From positions 1 through 6,341 of the forward strand of contig JACTML010000199.1 of the NCBI GenBank assembly GCA_014584635.1: a DNA stretch of 6,341 bases, read 5' to 3'. The notes under the pieces were generated by a model that was given only the letters and a program-made list of their open reading frames with translations, did no database searches and was not told where the DNA came from. A program made the position numbers and the translations under genes. This document shows positions 5,091 through 6,341 of this stretch, one piece after another. Every line of letters starts with the position of its first letter. The first letter of the stretch is position 1. Origin of the DNA: Nitrosomonas eutropha. GTDB lineage: Bacteria > Pseudomonadota > Gammaproteobacteria > Burkholderiales > Nitrosomonadaceae.

Positions 5091-6341
5091 TTAGAGGCGT
5101 AAGGCTGATAACTTCAGCTTCTTACGTTCATCCTTGAGCTCAACCTTGACCAGTTTGGGCAGCCATTCTTCGATCGCATCGGCAACAGAGCATTTTTCAT
5201 CTGTAGTCCAGTTCTCACCTTCCAGTGCAGCTTTTACCAATTCCCGTGCAGCTGTATGAATAGCAGCATTGGGATTTTCCTTCCCTCCCTGGAGCTGTTC
5301 TGCGCGTCGGGCGCACATGGATACAAATGCTTCAACACGACGCTGATTTTCTGTCATGGTAGCCAAAGCAGCTTCACGAGCGGCCTGTGCTGCAGCTTTC
5401 GCCTGCTCGGCAGCAGCGGCTTCCGCCTGACGGCGGGCAGCTTCTTCCCGTGCCCTGGCGCGGTTCTCGATACGCTCATCAGCGGCTGCAACACGTTCAC
5501 CATGTGCTTCCAGTATTGATGCGGCATATTTGCTGATTTGATCCTGTACAGCGGCTGCCAGATATTGGTGCGCATCATCACAAGCATTTACCCAGACCCA
5601 GCCGAACGGCAGCAGATGACTGATTGCTGCACGTGTTGTACTGGTAAAGCGTTTTTCGGTAGTGGTGGGTCTATATTGATCCGGCTTTCCATTTGGAGTT
5701 TTAATTTTGATGCTGCGTACTCCTTCCAGCGTGAGCGATTCAGCGCCTGAATGCTTGCCAACGCGCAGCAAAAATCCCTGACGGGCTACCATCAATTCAC
5801 CCAGCTCACCAGCCAGTAATTGCCTGATCAATGTGCGCCACTGCGGATCGAGCAGTGTGCGGAATTGTTCATGATCAAGCTCATTTTCCAGTTGTGGGCG
5901 GTAAAATGCATTACAGGCATCACATAAGGATTGCCAGCCGATTTTACCTGTCAGTCGCAATTCGCCTGCAAAGGCATCAGCCATGGTTTCTCGCACGGTT
6001 TCGAGGAATACCTTGAGTTCAGGTGAACTGCCGCGCTCGCTCGGTTTCTTCTTTTTGCTGACTGCATAAATAATGCGTGTAGGTGGTGCCATACGATCAT
6101 CCGATACATGCGCATCCGCCAGTGCCACACTACGAAAGGGATCATTTTCAAATTTACCTGCCTGATAACCCAGCAACCGTTGCTGGAGTCGCATTGAATC
6201 TTCTTTCCTGTCCGCCAAAGGCTTTCCTTTATTCTGATAGTTCAGCCAGGCAGTACGGATTGCGCCTTTAAGTGAACTGCCGGGCAGATACGGTGCGCCA
6301 TTCAGCGGCTTGAAGGCTGTGCGCGCCATGGGGAACAGATT
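5091..6341 (-). CDS. csm5: Type III-A Csm complex RAMP subunit Csm5 (5' end outside window)
   Basis: Csm5 is the RAMP-fold subunit at the end of the Csm3 backbone distal to Cas10 and the crRNA 5' tag. It helps crRNA 3'-end maturation and complex assembly. The frame is open to base 6341, giving 416 visible codons. An in-frame ATG at 6329 exists, but the residues before it (NLFP) continue the domain and the usual N-terminal RAMP strand is missing, so the true start lies outside. Numbering from that ATG: PYLPGSSLKGAIRTA (13-27) is the signature glycine-rich RAMP loop. DPFR (63-66) with D72, LRVGKHSGAES (188-198) and LLPFGWVWV (about residue 240) match conserved Csm5 blocks. Residues 278-323 form a highly charged Ala/Arg/Glu-rich helix, followed by a small helical C-terminal domain ending KLSALRL. 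Gene identity fixes the subtype as III-A rather than III-B (Cmr). It ends 22 nt before cas6 and is presumably in the same operon. Confidence 0.94.
   Translation of the reverse strand, partial: NLFPMARTAFKPLNGAPYLPGSSLKGAIRTAWLNYQNKGKPLADRKEDSMRLQQRLLGYQAGKFENDPFRSVALADAHVSDDRMAPPTRIIYAVSKKKKPSERGSSPELKVFLETVRETMADAFAGELRLTGKIGWQSLCDACNAFYRPQLENELDHEQFRTLLDPQWRTLIRQLLAGELGELMVARQGFLLRVGKHSGAESLTLEGVRSIKIKTPNGKPDQYRPTTTEKRFTSTTRAAISHLLPFGWVWVNACDDAHQYLAAAVQDQISKYAASILEAHGERVAAADERIENRARAREEAARRQAEAAAAEQAKAAAQAAREAALATMTENQRRVEAFVSMCARRAEQLQGGKENPNAAIHTAARELVKAALEGENWTTDEKCSVADAIEEWLPKLVKVELKDERKKLKLSALRL
5361..5498 (-). other. Ala/Arg/Glu-rich helical segment in Csm5
   Basis: About 46 codons encode an almost uninterrupted run of Ala, Arg, Glu, Gln and Lys, free of Gly and Pro (for example ENRARAREEAARRQ). 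It is predicted to be a single long alpha helix or coiled coil. It sits between the second RAMP-like region and the C-terminal helical domain. Comparable charged stretches occur in some proteobacterial RAMP proteins, so it may be a linker, or a protein- or RNA-binding arm. Confidence 0.7.

Overview
This window is a slice of a type III-A (Csm) CRISPR-Cas locus. Every gene I can support lies on the minus strand, so the locus reads from right to left. Base composition looks near 50% GC by eye, with dense, translationally coupled genes. The NE0113-type CARF family was named after a Nitrosomonas europaea protein, and the inverted repeat contains a 'CATTGCGA...GAAGCAATCCAG' type dispersed sequence seen in several proteobacteria. 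A betaproteobacterium such as a Nitrosomonas relative is therefore plausible, but species identity is only an inference.

Layout in transcription order. (1) The window edge at 6341 cuts into csm5, a backbone subunit of the type III-A interference complex; cas10 and csm2-csm4 would lie outside. (2) Next comes cas6, the pre-crRNA endoribonuclease. Here it is split into two reading frames, apparently by a small internal deletion that is not a multiple of three. (3) Then follows a compact cyclic-oligoadenylate (cOA) signalling cassette: csx16 (small ring-nuclease family), a Can2/Card1-type CARF + PD-(D/E)XK nuclease, and an NE0113/SSO2081-like CARF protein. The cas6/csx16 and csx16/can2 junctions are 4-bp ATGA overlaps, and the third gene starts 8 nt after can2 ends. 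(4) An intergenic stretch of about 380 bp (1261-1643) carries a 125-bp nested inverted repeat and no gene. (5) Last is the adaptation pair cas2-cas1, in that order, with cas1 running off the left edge of the window.

How it fits together. Target RNA binding by the Csm complex (Csm5 here, Cas10 outside) would trigger cOA synthesis. The Can2/Card1 nuclease would be switched on by cOA. Csx16, and possibly the NE0113-type protein, would degrade or sense cOA and so set the length of the response. Cas1-Cas2 would add spacers. If the cas6 break is real, crRNA maturation must rely on another Cas6 in the genome or the locus is decaying. No CRISPR array is in the window.

The most notable points are the broken cas6, the layered effector/off-switch cassette, the NE0113-type protein with a C-terminal domain lacking HEPN motifs, and a long Ala/Arg/Glu-rich helix in Csm5.
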